Positions 1-9,668 are shown, counted from the first letter of the stretch. The stretch is 53,310 bases of DNA from Flavobacteriia bacterium (GCA_009924735.1 RFQZ01000017.1:1-53310), one strand, 5' to 3'. Program-made: numbers and translations. Notes: generated by a model not told the origin, from the sequence alone.

Positions 1-1090
1 CGGCTTCGTAGCTAAAATGTGTAAGGGCATAAGTCCTCAATGCGCTGGCATCGAAAGTTTTTCCATCCAATATTGCCCGCATGGCTTCTGCCAATTGTGC
101 TTCATTTCCCCGTTCCACCAAGATGCCATTGCTTTCGTTCGCAAATTCTGGAATGCCATTAACCGCTGTCGTTATCACCGGAACGCCTGACATCCATGCT
201 TCTGGAATTACACATGGAAAATTCTCAAAATTGCTAAACAAAACCAAGGCCTTGCAGTTTCGCAGGAACGAGGCAACCTCTTCCGTACTTTTCGTTCCAT
301 GAAAAAACACCACGCGATTTAACATCCCCAGGGATTTTGCAAGTTTCCGTGCATCGGACACATCTCCATCACTGATGATGTGAAATTCAAAATCCGTTCG
401 CGTTTCCGCAAGAAGATTTACTGCGCGCAACATTCCCAACACATTCTTTGCAGGCTCGAAGGCCGTGGAGATGTGCACCAGGCGATTCAAGTGTGGTGAA
501 TTTTCACCTATTGTAAAAACTTCTTCATGAACGACATTGGGGAGTACCTGATAACTTGCCCCAGACAAAGCTTTAATTCGCTCCCCGAGGTTTGCACTGA
601 CCGGAAGAATCATTTTTGCCCGTCGAAATACAGGAATCATTCGCTTCACCATCCACTTTGGATAAGCATTTGGCCCCTGATGTAAACCGCTCGAATGTTC
701 CGTAATCACCATGGGAATGCCTTGAAAAAACTTTTTCACCCTCAAACCCAATGGAAAGACCACGTTTACATGAATGACATCCGGTTGACCGAATAAAGTA
801 CGATGGGTTTCAACCCCCAGCGCCATCGCTTTTCGCCATTGAAAAAACTGTACAATATTTTTGAAAACGCCTCTGTTTTTTGGATAAAACACCCGCAATT
901 CGACTATGCCATTTCGTTCTGTTCGATCCACGAACCTACTTCCTCCATCCGTTGCATGCAGAGAAAGGGTGGTAACCTTGTTAAACTTCCCCGCAGCTTC
1001 TGCATGTTTTTGAATAAAATTACCCAAAGTGGGGGTATTGGGACTCGGATACCACGAACAAAGAAAAAGGATGTTTAACGGGCGTTGCAT
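1..1090 (-). CDS. Glycosyltransferase family 4 (GT-B), 3'-truncated by window edge
   Basis: About 363 residues are visible; the C-terminus lies beyond position 1. The N-terminus reads LFLCSWYPSPNTPTLGNF, the usual opening of GT4 enzymes, followed by ITEHSSG, a central LVHISTAFEPAKN and a C-terminal nucleotide-sugar-binding stretch with FPCVIPEAWMSGVPVI (the E-x7-E region of GT4). These enzymes transfer a sugar from a nucleotide donor to a surface glycan or lipid in the cytoplasm; the acceptor cannot be told from sequence. The ATG at 1090 overlaps the stop of the upstream cysteine desulfurase by one base (TAATG), so the two are translationally coupled although the pathways are unrelated. Confidence 0.88.
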   Translation of the reverse strand, partial: MQRPLNILFLCSWYPSPNTPTLGNFIQKHAEAAGKFNKVTTLSLHATDGGSRFVDRTERNGIVELRVFYPKNRGVFKNIVQFFQWRKAMALGVETHRTLFGQPDVIHVNVVFPLGLRVKKFFQGIPMVITEHSSGLHQGPNAYPKWMVKRMIPVFRRAKMILPVSANLGERIKALSGASYQVLPNVVHEEVFTIGENSPHLNRLVHISTAFEPAKNVLGMLRAVNLLAETRTDFEFHIISDGDVSDARKLAKSLGMLNRVVFFHGTKSTEEVASFLRNCKALVLFSNFENFPCVIPEAWMSGVPVITTAVNGIPEFANESNGILVERGNEAQLAEAMRAILDGKTFDASALRTYALTHFSYEA

Positions 1091-2229
1091 TACACCAAGG
1101 TCTTGGAAAAAACTTCAAAAACCTGCTGTAAAGCAAAATCAATTTCTGATTGGGTGTTAAACCTAGAGAAAGAAAACCGCGCATTGGGTCTGCGCATGTC
1201 TGCACCAATGCCTTCCAACACATGAGAACCCTTCGCTGCGCCTGAAGAACACGCACTGCCTCCGCTAACCGCTACGCCTTTCAAATCTAAGGTAAACAAT
1301 AGCATGGATGCTTTATCTATGACAGGAAAGGAGACGTTAAGTACGGTATACAAAGAACCTTCTGGGGTAACATCGCCATGGAAATCAAGGGTGTCAAAGT
1401 GACTTTTCAATTTTTCCATCATATAGCTTTTGATTCCCTGCACATGGGCTTGATGGGCTGCTAAATCAGCGTAGGCTAAATCCATGGCCTTGGAAAGCCC
1501 CACGATTCCCGCAATATTCTCCGTTCCGCCACGAAATCCACGTTCCTGAGCACCGCCCAAAATCATTGGTGTCATTTTGATGCGCTTGTTCACATACAAG
1601 AAACCTATGCCTTTTGGCCCATGAAATTTATGTGCTGCGCAGGTAATGAAATCGATATCCAAGGCTTTCAAATCAAAGGCGTAATGTCCCATGGTTTGGA
1701 CGGTATCCGAATGAAAATAAGCCCCGTGCGTTCTACACAAGATAGCCACCTGTTCTATCGGAATCAGGGTAGCAATTTCATTGTTGGCGTGCATTAAGGA
1801 AACCAAGGTTGGTATTTCCTGTTTAAGGAGTTCCTCCAATTCATTCAAATCAATGTGACCTTGTCGATCGACAGAGAGGTAAACCAACTCCAAATCGTGT
1901 TTTTCGCGGAGCATTTCTACCGTATGACCTACGGCATGATGTTCAAGTACCGTTGAGATGATTCTTTTTACCCCCAATTCATTCACTGCAATGTGACAGG
2001 CTAAATTATCTGCTTCGGTTCCGCCAGAAGTAAAATAAATTTCGGAAGGTTGGCAATGCAAATGTTTCGCTACGTTTCTTCGCGCAGTCTCAATGAGCGC
2101 CTTGGTCTCGCGTCCAAAAGAATGACTTGAAGACGGATTTCCAAATTGATGGGTTAAAACCTCACACATGGTTTCAGCAACTTCCTTAGCGACAGGGGTG
2201 GTTGCTGCATTGTCCAAATATACCCGCAT
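1090..2229 (-). CDS. Cysteine desulfurase (NifS/IscS-like)
   Basis: 379 residues, full length for the class V aminotransferase fold. The N-terminus YLDNAATTPV is diagnostic. The PLP Schiff-base lysine is K201 in AAHKFHGPKG; the persulfide-forming cysteine is C327 in SGGSACSSG, the longer active-site loop typical of group I (NifS/IscS) enzymes rather than SufS. It releases sulfur from cysteine as an enzyme-bound persulfide for Fe-S cluster assembly or tRNA thiolation. No iscU, sufBCD or tRNA thiolase gene is adjacent, so the acceptor is not indicated. The start is the first ATG after a TATCTTCG element (2243-2250, minus strand) that resembles the Bacteroidota -7 box. Confidence 0.93.
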   Translation of the reverse strand: MRVYLDNAATTPVAKEVAETMCEVLTHQFGNPSSSHSFGRETKALIETARRNVAKHLHCQPSEIYFTSGGTEADNLACHIAVNELGVKRIISTVLEHHAVGHTVEMLREKHDLELVYLSVDRQGHIDLNELEELLKQEIPTLVSLMHANNEIATLIPIEQVAILCRTHGAYFHSDTVQTMGHYAFDLKALDIDFITCAAHKFHGPKGIGFLYVNKRIKMTPMILGGAQERGFRGGTENIAGIVGLSKAMDLAYADLAAHQAHVQGIKSYMMEKLKSHFDTLDFHGDVTPEGSLYTVLNVSFPVIDKASMLLFTLDLKGVAVSGGSACSSGAAKGSHVLEGIGADMRRPNARFSFSRFNTQSEIDFALQQVFEVFSKTLV

Positions 2230-2255
2230 ATTCTACTTTTCGCGAAGATACGAAT

Positions 2256-2263
2256 TACCTTTG
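2256..2263 (+). promoter_or_regulatory. Putative Bacteroidota -7 promoter element TACCTTTG
   Basis: Exact match to the TAnnTTTG -7 consensus of the Bacteroidota primary sigma factor, 23 bases before the ATG at 2287. It lies in the 57-bp divergent gap to the cysteine desulfurase. No convincing -33 TTG partner is visible. Confidence 0.45.
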
Positions 2264-2286
2264 CATAAAATTGATACTTTCGCAAT

Positions 2287-2949
2287 ATGATAAGGATTGG
2301 AACTTTCATTTGTTTACTCGCCCTGACAGGCGTTTTTTACGCCCAAAACAACGATAAACTTAACAGCAGTGGGATGCTTACGATTGGCATTCGTTCCACG
2401 CTTAGCGCTTTCAACGACCAACAAAATGAAATGCCAGGAAAAGGCATCGGCGGACATGCCCGTTTGAGGTTGTCAAAACAAATAAACACCGATTGGTTTT
2501 TCGATTACATCACCAGTGACATCCTGAACTATGCGCATCGTACCGATTACCATATTGGTTGGAGTGTCCTATACTATCCACTTTCAGAATTAAAGTGTTA
2601 CCGAATACAACAGACCAAATACAAACCCCTTTTCCGTCCTTACGTGGTCGCAGGGCATTGCTTCGATTACTCATTGATTCAAGACAAGGCTGACATTAAC
2701 CATTTTGCTGAGCGCTGGAGCTCCGCTGTACAAGCCGGACTAGGAACCCATTTCGAAATCACCCCGAGGTTCGACGTATCCTTAACAGCGCAGTACATGT
2801 TCCATTTGGGAAATCACATTCACATCGATTATGACTTTGACACACAGGTTTTGGAATTTCATGAAGAAAAAGGTGCGCTTCAATCTGGACATTTGTTAAT
2901 CAACCTAAGTTTGAACTACAAAATCGCGAAATTATGGGGAAGAAAATAA
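2287..2949 (+). CDS. Exported outer-membrane beta-barrel-like protein of unknown function
   Basis: 220 residues with a signal peptide (residues 1-20, hydrophobic LLALTGVFYAQ with a Q just after the probable cleavage site, common in Flavobacteriia). The mature part alternates hydrophobic and polar residues and holds aromatic-rich strands (HIGWSVLYYP, LFRPYVVAGH, AAQYMFHLGN-like), suggesting a small 8-10 strand barrel such as outer-membrane protein or acyloxyacyl hydrolase-like families. I do not recognise a specific family. It starts a three-gene plus-strand operon; its 3' end overlaps the next gene by 16 bases. Confidence 0.7.
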   Translation: MIRIGTFICLLALTGVFYAQNNDKLNSSGMLTIGIRSTLSAFNDQQNEMPGKGIGGHARLRLSKQINTDWFFDYITSDILNYAHRTDYHIGWSVLYYPLSELKCYRIQQTKYKPLFRPYVVAGHCFDYSLIQDKADINHFAERWSSAVQAGLGTHFEITPRFDVSLTAQYMFHLGNHIHIDYDFDTQVLEFHEEKGALQSGHLLINLSLNYKIAKLWGRK

Positions 2950-3533
2950 TTTTTGTTCTACTGTGGATTCCTTGTTTTGCCTTCGGTCAAGCAATAAATA
3001 CAGACGAGAGACCTCTGAATTTTGGCCCCTCTTTGTTAAAAGCTTCAGCAACCATTGCCCCCACCCGATTCTACAAAATTTATTCAAGTGCTGCCATGCT
3101 CAATGGTTATTTGGAATACGTCTTGGAAGACAGAATCAGCTTACGCGGTGAAGTTTTTCAGTTCATGCCCAACATTGCAAACCTTAAATTCCAAGCTGTA
3201 AACATCCCAAGAAATTATACGGGTATTCATGCAGGTTTCGGTTATCACATTGGAAAGCGAAACTGGAAACACTCCATTCACCTTGAGCCGGGCGTAAGCA
3301 TCACGGAAATCGCACAAGACAATTACAACATTTCCTATAAATGGTCCGCAAACCCTGCATTGCTTGTGAAGGTTGGTACCTGTTTATACGTTTCCCGTTT
3401 CTTTGATTTTTTTGCAGAAATAAACTGGAGTGACAGCTATGTCCGTAACAATCCTGCTACCTCTGTATCCATGGCCCAAGTCGGCATCAGTGCGGGATTG
3501 GGATTTCACCTACTGACCAAAACAAAAAAATAA
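2934..3533 (+). CDS. Exported outer-membrane beta-barrel-like protein
   Basis: 199 residues, signal peptide 1-19 (IIFVLLWIPCFAFGQ). The rest has amphipathic strands such as NYTGIHAGFGYHIG, HSIHLEPGVSI and a final GISAGLGFHLL, consistent with a small OmpA-like or DUF-type barrel. It overlaps the preceding gene by 16 bases in another frame, and the next gene starts 6 bases after its stop, so all three are probably one transcript. No catalytic motif is visible. The function is unknown. Confidence 0.7.
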   Translation: MGKKIIFVLLWIPCFAFGQAINTDERPLNFGPSLLKASATIAPTRFYKIYSSAAMLNGYLEYVLEDRISLRGEVFQFMPNIANLKFQAVNIPRNYTGIHAGFGYHIGKRNWKHSIHLEPGVSITEIAQDNYNISYKWSANPALLVKVGTCLYVSRFFDFFAEINWSDSYVRNNPATSVSMAQVGISAGLGFHLLTKTKK

Positions 3534-3539
3534 CTTCCC

Positions 3540-4745
3540 ATGCAAAACATTCGAAAAATCTCCCTGGTCTTTTTTCTGATTCCCATTGTTTTCTGTCATT
3601 GCAGCTCCGTGACCTCTGCACCGAAAAAACAAACTGCCAAGCCTCAGGTTCCTGCGACAGAAAAAGCACTTTTTTCCTTTGACCCATGCGACAGCCTAAA
3701 GTTTATCCAAACCGAAAATTTAAAGGCAAGTGGGGGCACCAAATCTGTGGTATTCAGTAAAAACATGGAATTCCTTTATGCAATGAACCTCGAAGGGATG
3801 TCTGTGATGGAATGTGTCCAAAAGTCGAGACAAATCAAACGCATTTTTAAATTCAAAGCCACCCCTGGGACGGGTTGGGATTATGATTCGAACAAACCCA
3901 TTTCATCTTATGAAGAAAAACCTGTGGAAGCTTTTTTATCACACCACGACAGTATTTTATGGGTTTCTCTTCACAATGCGGAAGGAATTGTACCCATTCA
4001 CTTGTATGATTACCAACATAAACCCATGGCGAAAAGCGACAAATGCGTCTATGTTCAAGATGCCGACGGGAAAAACATGGATACGATTTATGTTCCCATC
4101 ATAAAAACAGGAAAAACCCCAAAGGTTATCGCGTGTACCTCAGACGACCGTTTTCTTTTGGTGAGCAATTGGCATTCCTACAATGTGAGTGTTTTGGAAA
4201 TGAATGGCGGGAAATACCCCTATGCCCAATTAAAGACGAACATTGCTGTACCCAGCATACCCCGAGGAATGGTCATCGATGAGAAAACGAACAAAACCTA
4301 CGTTGCGATCATGGGCGGATCCACCATTTCGGTGATTGACAACAAAACATGGACCTTGTCTGGGGAGATTAAAGTAGCCTCAAATCCACGACATATTTTA
4401 CAGGACAATACCGCTCGACTTTTTGTTTCTTTCAATTCGTTGGCGAAGGTAGGATGCGTAAATCCTGCGAATGGTGAAACCTTGTTCACAACAAACACCG
4501 CAGCGCAACCTAGGACCATGGCATTATCCAAAGACAATGCGTATTTGTTTGTCACTTGTTACCAAGGAAACGAACTTCAAGTGTTTAAAATCATGGCTGA
4601 TCGTTTTGTACTCGTGAACAAAATCAGTTGTCCAGGAAAGCCTGTTGGCGTTGACATTTATGAAAACAACGATGCAATTGAAGCATGGGTGTGTTCCTAT
4701 GATACAGGAATTATTTCCGTGAATCGCTTCAAGAAAATGCGCTAG
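3540..4745 (+). CDS. Exported YVTN/NHL-type beta-propeller protein, possible lipoprotein
   Basis: 401 residues. A hydrophobic leader (1-18) ends at Cys19 and Cys21, so lipidation is possible, but the residues before the cysteines (IVFC, FCHC) are a poor lipobox. The mature part shows repeated blade signatures: SVVFSKNMEFLYAMNL, VIACTSDDRFLLVSN, GMVIDEKTNKTYVAIMGG, TMALSKDNAYLFVTC and VGVDIYENNDAIEAWVC, as in YVTN/SMP-30-like propellers. Such proteins act as periplasmic or surface scaffolds and sometimes as peptide- or sugar-binding modules. Last gene of the 2287-4745 operon and convergent with the sulfur module 15 bp away, with no visible terminator between. Confidence 0.75.
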   Translation: MQNIRKISLVFFLIPIVFCHCSSVTSAPKKQTAKPQVPATEKALFSFDPCDSLKFIQTENLKASGGTKSVVFSKNMEFLYAMNLEGMSVMECVQKSRQIKRIFKFKATPGTGWDYDSNKPISSYEEKPVEAFLSHHDSILWVSLHNAEGIVPIHLYDYQHKPMAKSDKCVYVQDADGKNMDTIYVPIIKTGKTPKVIACTSDDRFLLVSNWHSYNVSVLEMNGGKYPYAQLKTNIAVPSIPRGMVIDEKTNKTYVAIMGGSTISVIDNKTWTLSGEIKVASNPRHILQDNTARLFVSFNSLAKVGCVNPANGETLFTTNTAAQPRTMALSKDNAYLFVTCYQGNELQVFKIMADRFVLVNKISCPGKPVGVDIYENNDAIEAWVCSYDTGIISVNRFKKMR

Positions 4746-4760
4746 ACCTGTCTGTGGGAT

Positions 4761-6149
4761 TTACGCATTTTTACAAGACGCTTGTACCTGTGTAACACCT
4801 GTCTTGGCAATTGCATTGAATCCGCCTATTACATCCGTCACCTCTTGAAAACCCCTAGATTTCAGTATAGAAGCTGCAATCATGCTGCGGTAACCGCCTG
4901 CACAAAACAGGGTTAATTTCTTCCCTCTCGGAAAGGCATCCATTTGGTCATTGATAAAATCCAAAGGCACATTGGAAACTTCAGGCAAGTGCGCCGATGA
5001 ATATTCTCCGGGTTTTCGCACATCGATAGAAACAGCGTCCTTGTTGTTACCGTTGACAAATTCTTCTGCAGTGAATCGCTTTACAGTATCAAACTCACCT
5101 TTCCAAGTTTCAAATCCTCCCGCCAAATACCCAATCACTTGATCATATCCTACGCGTGCCAATCGTTGAACCGTTTCTTGTTCCTTTCCAGTTTCTGTGA
5201 CCAAAAGAATTTTTTGCGCAACATCGGGAATCAACGCGCCAACCCACGGTGCAAACTGTCCTTCCAAACCGATGAAAATACTTCCAGGTATAAAACCTTC
5301 GGAAAACGCCGATGCCGAACGTGTGTCAAGGATTAGGGCATCCGAAGCGAGGGTTGTGAATTCAAGGGCCGACAGTGGTTGAAGGCCTCTTTTCATCACC
5401 ACATCAATGGAATCGTATCCTTTTTTGTTCAGCGCGACATTTTGCGCAAAATAATTTGGTGGGGGAAGCAAACCATCGGTAACCTCCAAGATAAATGCTT
5501 CCCGCGTCATGTCTTGACGCAGCGCATAATTGTTTTGTTTTTGATTTCCCAGGGTATCATGGGTTTCCTTTGACATGTTCTTTCCGCAGGCACTGCCAGC
5601 GCCATGGGCAGGATAAATGACTAAATCATCCGACAAGGTCATGATTTTATTTCGCAAGGAATCATAGAGTAACCCTGCCAATTCATCTTGTGTCATTGAA
5701 GCCGCTTTCTGCGCCAAATCAGGTCTACCTACATCCCCAATAAACAACGTATCGCCGGAGAATAAGCATTGTTCTTTCCCATCCGCATCGATCAGGAGGT
5801 AACATGTCGATTCAAGGGTATGACCGGGGGTATGAAGCACGCGTATTTTTGCATTTCCGAAGGAAAGTTCTTCCCCATCCTTTGCGGCGTAAAAATCAAA
5901 ATCTGGATGCGCATTGGGACCAAACACGATGGCAGCGCCTGTTTCTTTTGCCAAATCAACATGTCCCGAAACGAAATCAGCATGGAAATGGGTTTCAAAA
6001 ATGTATTTGATTTTGACGTTATCGGCTTTAGCACGTTCCGTGTAAGGTTTTGTTTCTCGAAGTGGATCGATCACAATGGCTTCGTTTCCGGAAATAACAT
6101 AATAGGCACCTTGTGCCAAACATCCAGTGTAAATTTGTTCTATTTTCAT
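4761..6149 (-). CDS. MBL-fold metallo-hydrolase with two rhodanese domains (persulfide dioxygenase-like)
   Basis: 462 residues. The metallo-beta-lactamase domain (about 1-240) has the THFHADFVSGH motif (H54, H56, D58, H63), TPGHT and SGDTLFIGDVGRPDL, matching ETHE1/Blh-type persulfide dioxygenases, which oxidise glutathione persulfide to sulfite. Two rhodanese domains follow. The first (about 260-355) has LLVTETGKE where the active cysteine would be, so it looks catalytically dead; the second (about 365-455) has FCAGGYRSM with an intact cysteine. The gene lies 2 bases after the TauE/SafE permease stop, which fits oxidation of sulfane sulfur to sulfite and its export. Confidence 0.9.
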   Translation of the reverse strand: MKIEQIYTGCLAQGAYYVISGNEAIVIDPLRETKPYTERAKADNVKIKYIFETHFHADFVSGHVDLAKETGAAIVFGPNAHPDFDFYAAKDGEELSFGNAKIRVLHTPGHTLESTCYLLIDADGKEQCLFSGDTLFIGDVGRPDLAQKAASMTQDELAGLLYDSLRNKIMTLSDDLVIYPAHGAGSACGKNMSKETHDTLGNQKQNNYALRQDMTREAFILEVTDGLLPPPNYFAQNVALNKKGYDSIDVVMKRGLQPLSALEFTTLASDALILDTRSASAFSEGFIPGSIFIGLEGQFAPWVGALIPDVAQKILLVTETGKEQETVQRLARVGYDQVIGYLAGGFETWKGEFDTVKRFTAEEFVNGNNKDAVSIDVRKPGEYSSAHLPEVSNVPLDFINDQMDAFPRGKKLTLFCAGGYRSMIAASILKSRGFQEVTDVIGGFNAIAKTGVTQVQASCKNA

Positions 6150-6151
6150 AC

Positions 6152-6943
6152 TTATCCTTTTAAAATGGTGCTAAACAACACGTAAATACCAACCGCTAAC
6201 ACAAAAAAACCAAAAGTTCTTTTCAATGCTTCTCCCTTCATAAACCTTTGCAAATATACACCGATTAGCATTCCTATGCTCGCAGACAACCCCATAAACA
6301 AAAGCGAATTTGTTTCCAATTGCGGCATGTTTTTAAAGCCCAGAAGAAAAGCCAAGGTAGCATTGATAAAAATCAATACAAGCGAAGTTCCCACTGCTTT
6401 TTTCATTTCCAGGCCTCGATAAATCACTAAAAACGGAATGATTAAAAAACCTCCCCCCACGCTGATGGTCGCCGTAAGTGAACCCACCAAAACACCTTGT
6501 AAAACAAACAAAACATCGCTCTTATTCTCCACGTTAGGAACTCCCTCTTTTGGTTTTGCAATCATTTTTAAAGATGCCATCACCATCAGGATCACGAACA
6601 GAAACAAAGAGCCAATGTCTTTGGTGAAATGAAATCCCCACAACGTAAACCAATCCAAAGGAACCAAAGGAAGCAAGAGATATTTTGTTACCACAACCCC
6701 TATGACCGAGGGAATTCCAAAAAACAACAAGGATTTAAGGTCTACGCGACGATGATAAAACGACAGTAAACTTCCCCAAAAGGAGGAAATGGCAACCACG
6801 AACAAGGCTTGAAAAAAGGCCATTTCGGTTGACAACCCAAAAAATGTGAGCAAAATGGGTATCGTTAAGATGGATCCCCCACTCCCTATCAATCCTAAGG
6901 AAATCCCTACAAAAACCAAAAGTATAAATCCCGCTATAATCAC
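6152..6943 (-). CDS. TauE/SafE family sulfite/organosulfonate exporter-like permease
   Basis: About 263 residues from a GTG at 6943; a longer reading from TTG at 7006 is open but adds a polar, unconserved leader. I prefer 6943 because CAACTTTG, one mismatch from the TAnnTTTG -7 box, ends 4 bases before that GTG. The protein is mostly membrane segments with two SLGLIGSGGSILTIPIL / TATISVGGGFLIIPFL repeats, the glycine-rich halves of the TauE/SafE (DUF81) fold. It probably exports sulfite or a related anion across the inner membrane and is cotranscribed with the downstream persulfide dioxygenase-like gene (2-base gap). Confidence 0.87.
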   Translation of the reverse strand: MIIAGFILLVFVGISLGLIGSGGSILTIPILLTFFGLSTEMAFFQALFVVAISSFWGSLLSFYHRRVDLKSLLFFGIPSVIGVVVTKYLLLPLVPLDWFTLWGFHFTKDIGSLFLFVILMVMASLKMIAKPKEGVPNVENKSDVLFVLQGVLVGSLTATISVGGGFLIIPFLVIYRGLEMKKAVGTSLVLIFINATLAFLLGFKNMPQLETNSLLFMGLSASIGMLIGVYLQRFMKGEALKRTFGFFVLAVGIYVLFSTILKG

Positions 6944-7032
6944 GAGACAAAGTTGCGAATTAAAACCCGATTGAAAGTAACCCGTGTTACAAAGCAGAAT
7001 GAACAAAATGAAATCGAAAAGGTTATAGGATT

Positions 7033-7674
7033 ATGTCGAAGAAAATTACTTCCCGAAACGAATACGACGGCCTAGAGAAACGTTTTAAAACGACCTTTTT
7101 CAATAGCATTGCAGGAGTGAAGAACGCCTGTTTGGTCGCTACGAAATCCGCAGATGAAAAAACAAACCTGGCCATTTTCAACTCATTGGTACACATCGGA
7201 GCGAACCCACCCTTGCTTGGACTGGTTTTTCGTCCTGACAGCGTAGAACGCCACAGCTTAGAAAACATCCTGTCAACGGAATTCTTTACCATAAACTTGA
7301 TTGACCAAAGTTTCATTGCCCAAGCGCATCAAACCTCTGCAAGGTATACACGCGAAGAATCGGAATTTATTGAAACGGGACTGCAAGAGGGACATATCGA
7401 AGCCTTTCCTGTTCCTTTCGTATTGAATGCCCAGGTTTCTTTCGGAATGAAATTCAGGGAAAAATTAGAGGTGACCTCGAATGGGACGCAGATACTCATA
7501 GGAGAAGTCGAATGGATGAGGTATCCGGATGAAATCGTCGCACCTGATGGTTTTGCGGACCTTACGAAACTGGGCATTGTTGGCACCCTGGGACTGGACG
7601 CTTACCTTGATGTAAAATTAATTACGCGATTTTCTTACGCAAAACCCAAGCTTCCGCTTCAAAGAAAACCATAG
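7033..7674 (+). CDS. Flavin reductase-like FMN-binding split-barrel protein
   Basis: 213 residues. The segment NACLVATKSADEKTNLAIF, then HIGANPPLLGLVFRP and TEFFTINLID match the flavin reductase-like domain (FMN-binding split barrel): a small-residue/T start, an SxxxP-like loop binding FMN and a conserved central strand. Family members bind FMN and reduce it with NAD(P)H or act as oxidoreductases of unknown substrate. The C-terminal 40 residues (GLDAYLDVKLITRFSYAKP) are typical of the longer Bacteroidota version. Divergent from the TauE permease and convergent with accD (46-bp gap, no clear terminator). Confidence 0.85.
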   Translation: MSKKITSRNEYDGLEKRFKTTFFNSIAGVKNACLVATKSADEKTNLAIFNSLVHIGANPPLLGLVFRPDSVERHSLENILSTEFFTINLIDQSFIAQAHQTSARYTREESEFIETGLQEGHIEAFPVPFVLNAQVSFGMKFREKLEVTSNGTQILIGEVEWMRYPDEIVAPDGFADLTKLGIVGTLGLDAYLDVKLITRFSYAKPKLPLQRKP

Positions 7675-7720
7675 GAAAGTAAGCTTTAATGCTTATAACG
7701 ATTGCCAAAGCACTTCAAAA

Positions 7721-8566
7721 TCAATTCATAAACAATCGAATCGCTTGCGATAATTTGGTGCGAATCTGTGTACGGTCAATGATGAAATCCAAAAATCCAT
7801 GCTCGAGTAAAAACTCTGCTTTTTGAAATCCGTCGGGAAGGTCTCTTCCAATGGTTTCTTTCACGACCCTAGGTCCAGCAAAGGCAATGAGTGCCCCCGG
7901 CTCTGCGATGTTAATGTCACCGAGCATGGCAAACGAAGCCGTCACCCCTCCCGTAGTTGGATCCGTTAAATAAGAAATATAGGGCAACTTCGCTTCTGCC
8001 AACTGACCCAATTTCCCTGAAACCTTCGCCATTTGCATTAAGGAATATCCAGCCTCCATCATTCTCGCTCCGCCTGATTTGGAAATGATCATAAAAGGTG
8101 CCTTCAAACGTATCGCTTCGTCAATGGCCCGTGAAATCTTTTCTCCCATTACGCTTCCCATGGAACCGCCAATGAAACCAAAATCCATGGCAGCAATGAC
8201 CAAAGGATTGCCATCCAACTGTCCTTTCGCGGTGCGAATGGCGTCTTTTAAACCTGTGTTTTTTTGCGTGGCTTTTAGGCGGTCTACGTATTTTTTCGTG
8301 TCTTCAAATTGCAATGGATCTCCAGAAACCAAATCCTGATCAAGCATTTCGAATTTCTTATCATCAAAAATAATCTCAAAATAACTTAACGCATCGATTC
8401 TTTCGTGATGGGAACAACGTTCGCAAACGAAATTGTTTTTGGCTAAATCATTTACAATGTATAAAGTCTTACAATTTGAACACTGCGTCCAATAACCATC
8501 AGGCGTTTCCTTTTTGTCGTTCGTGGAAGTTGTAATTCCTTCCTTTTTTCTTTTAAACCAACTCAT
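7721..8566 (-). CDS. accD: Acetyl-CoA carboxylase carboxyltransferase subunit beta
   Basis: 281 residues. The N-terminal C4 zinc ribbon is intact (C29, C32, C48, C51), followed by the crotonase-fold carboxyltransferase domain with [39 protein letters not shown] and [15 protein letters not shown]. It pairs with AccA to carboxylate acetyl-CoA to malonyl-CoA, the first step of fatty-acid synthesis; accA is not in the window. The ATG is one base after the stop of fba (TAATATG), so both are one operon, linking a glycolytic/gluconeogenic enzyme to lipid synthesis. Confidence 0.97.
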   Translation of the reverse strand: MSWFKRKKEGITTSTNDKKETPDGYWTQCSNCKTLYIVNDLAKNNFVCERCSHHERIDALSYFEIIFDDKKFEMLDQDLVSGDPLQFEDTKKYVDRLKATQKNTGLKDAIRTAKGQLDGNPLVIAAMDFGFIGGSMGSVMGEKISRAIDEAIRLKAPFMIISKSGGARMMEAGYSLMQMAKVSGKLGQLAEAKLPYISYLTDPTTGGVTASFAMLGDINIAEPGALIAFAGPRVVKETIGRDLPDGFQKAEFLLEHGFLDFIIDRTQIRTKLSQAIRLFMN

Positions 8567-8567
8567 A

Positions 8568-9638
8568 TTAAGCTAAGGTATTGATGTTGTTCAAGTCCGA
8601 AAAAGATTGCGTTAATCTTTTGATAAAAGTCTTTTCCCCTTCACGAAGCCACTTTCTTGGGTCATAGTACTTCTTGTTGGGTTTGTCATGCCCTTCTGGA
8701 TTTCCAATTTGGGATTTAAGGTATTCAATGTTCCCTGTAACGTAATCCCTCACCCCTTCGGTAAATGCATATTGAAGGTCTGTGTCGATGTTCATTTTGA
8801 TCACTCCGTAGGTGATTGCTTCTCGTATTTCCGTTAATGAAGACCCCGAACCGCCATGAAAAACAAAATCTACTGGATTCGGCTCCGTATTGTACTTTGC
8901 TTGAATAAAATCTTGCGAATTTTTAAGGATCTCAGGTTTCAAGATGACATTTCCCGGTTTGTATACTCCGTGTACATTTCCAAATGCAGCGGCAATCGTA
9001 AAGCGAGGAGAAATTTTCAACAATTCTTCGTAGGCATAAGCAACTTCTTCTGGTTGTGTATACAATTTCGAGCTGTCCACATTGGAATTGTCCACACCAT
9101 CCTCTTCCCCTCCGGTGATCCCTAATTCGATTTCCAAGGTCATTCCTATCTTCGACATCCGGGTTAAATAGGCTTTGCAGATTTCTATGTTTTCATGGAT
9201 GGGTTCCTCTGACAAATCCAACATGTGTGAGCTGTACAAGGGTCTGCCTGTTTCTTGAAAGAATTTTTCCCCCGCATCCAATAATCCATCAATCCACGGC
9301 AATAGGTTTTTCGCACAATGGTCCGTATGTAGAATCACAACTGCACCGTATGCTTTTGCGAGCTCATGAATGTGCTTTGCCCCAGAAATCCCTCCGAGAA
9401 TCGCTGCTTGCTCGTTTTCATTGGAGAGTCCTTTGCCTGCAAAAAAATGTGCTCCGCCATTGGAAAACTGAATAATCACAGGTGAATTTAATTTCGCTGC
9501 GGTTTCAATGACTGCGTTCACGGTAGAGGTACTCGTTACATTTACAGCAGGTAACGCAAAACCCTTTTCTTTCGCCAAAGCAAAAATGCTTTGAACCTCA
9601 TCGCCGGAGGCTACGCCTGGTTGGATCATATTTGACAT
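8568..9638 (-). CDS. fbaA: Class II fructose-bisphosphate aldolase
   Basis: 356 residues, the usual length of the long class II (FbaA, class IIA) enzymes. It shows [18 protein letters not shown], the zinc and catalytic site [10 protein letters not shown] (D106, H107), the [13 protein letters not shown] loop that carries further metal contacts, and the GGSGSS phosphate-binding loop. It cleaves fructose-1,6-bisphosphate to two triose phosphates with zinc. First gene of the fba-accD operon; a TAATTTTG element lies 22 bases before the ATG. Confidence 0.97.
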   Translation of the reverse strand: MSNMIQPGVASGDEVQSIFALAKEKGFALPAVNVTSTSTVNAVIETAAKLNSPVIIQFSNGGAHFFAGKGLSNENEQAAILGGISGAKHIHELAKAYGAVVILHTDHCAKNLLPWIDGLLDAGEKFFQETGRPLYSSHMLDLSEEPIHENIEICKAYLTRMSKIGMTLEIELGITGGEEDGVDNSNVDSSKLYTQPEEVAYAYEELLKISPRFTIAAAFGNVHGVYKPGNVILKPEILKNSQDFIQAKYNTEPNPVDFVFHGGSGSSLTEIREAITYGVIKMNIDTDLQYAFTEGVRDYVTGNIEYLKSQIGNPEGHDKPNKKYYDPRKWLREGEKTFIKRLTQSFSDLNNINTLA

Positions 9639-9660
9639 AAATTTTCGTATTGTAGGTGGT

Positions 9661-9668
9661 CAAAATTA
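9661..9668 (-). promoter_or_regulatory. Putative -7 promoter element TAATTTTG for fba-accD
   Basis: Exact TAnnTTTG match on the minus strand, 22 bases upstream of the fba ATG at 9638, giving a leader of roughly 15-20 nt. No clear -33 element. Confidence 0.45.

Noticed and set aside
5769-6185. Plus-strand ORF of 138 codons over the MBL-fold gene
   Set aside because: It is antisense to a clearly conserved enzyme and shows no motif or promoter.
7675-7720. AAGC-rich stretch between the flavin reductase and accD as a bidirectional terminator
   Set aside because: No stable stem followed by a T-run on either strand.
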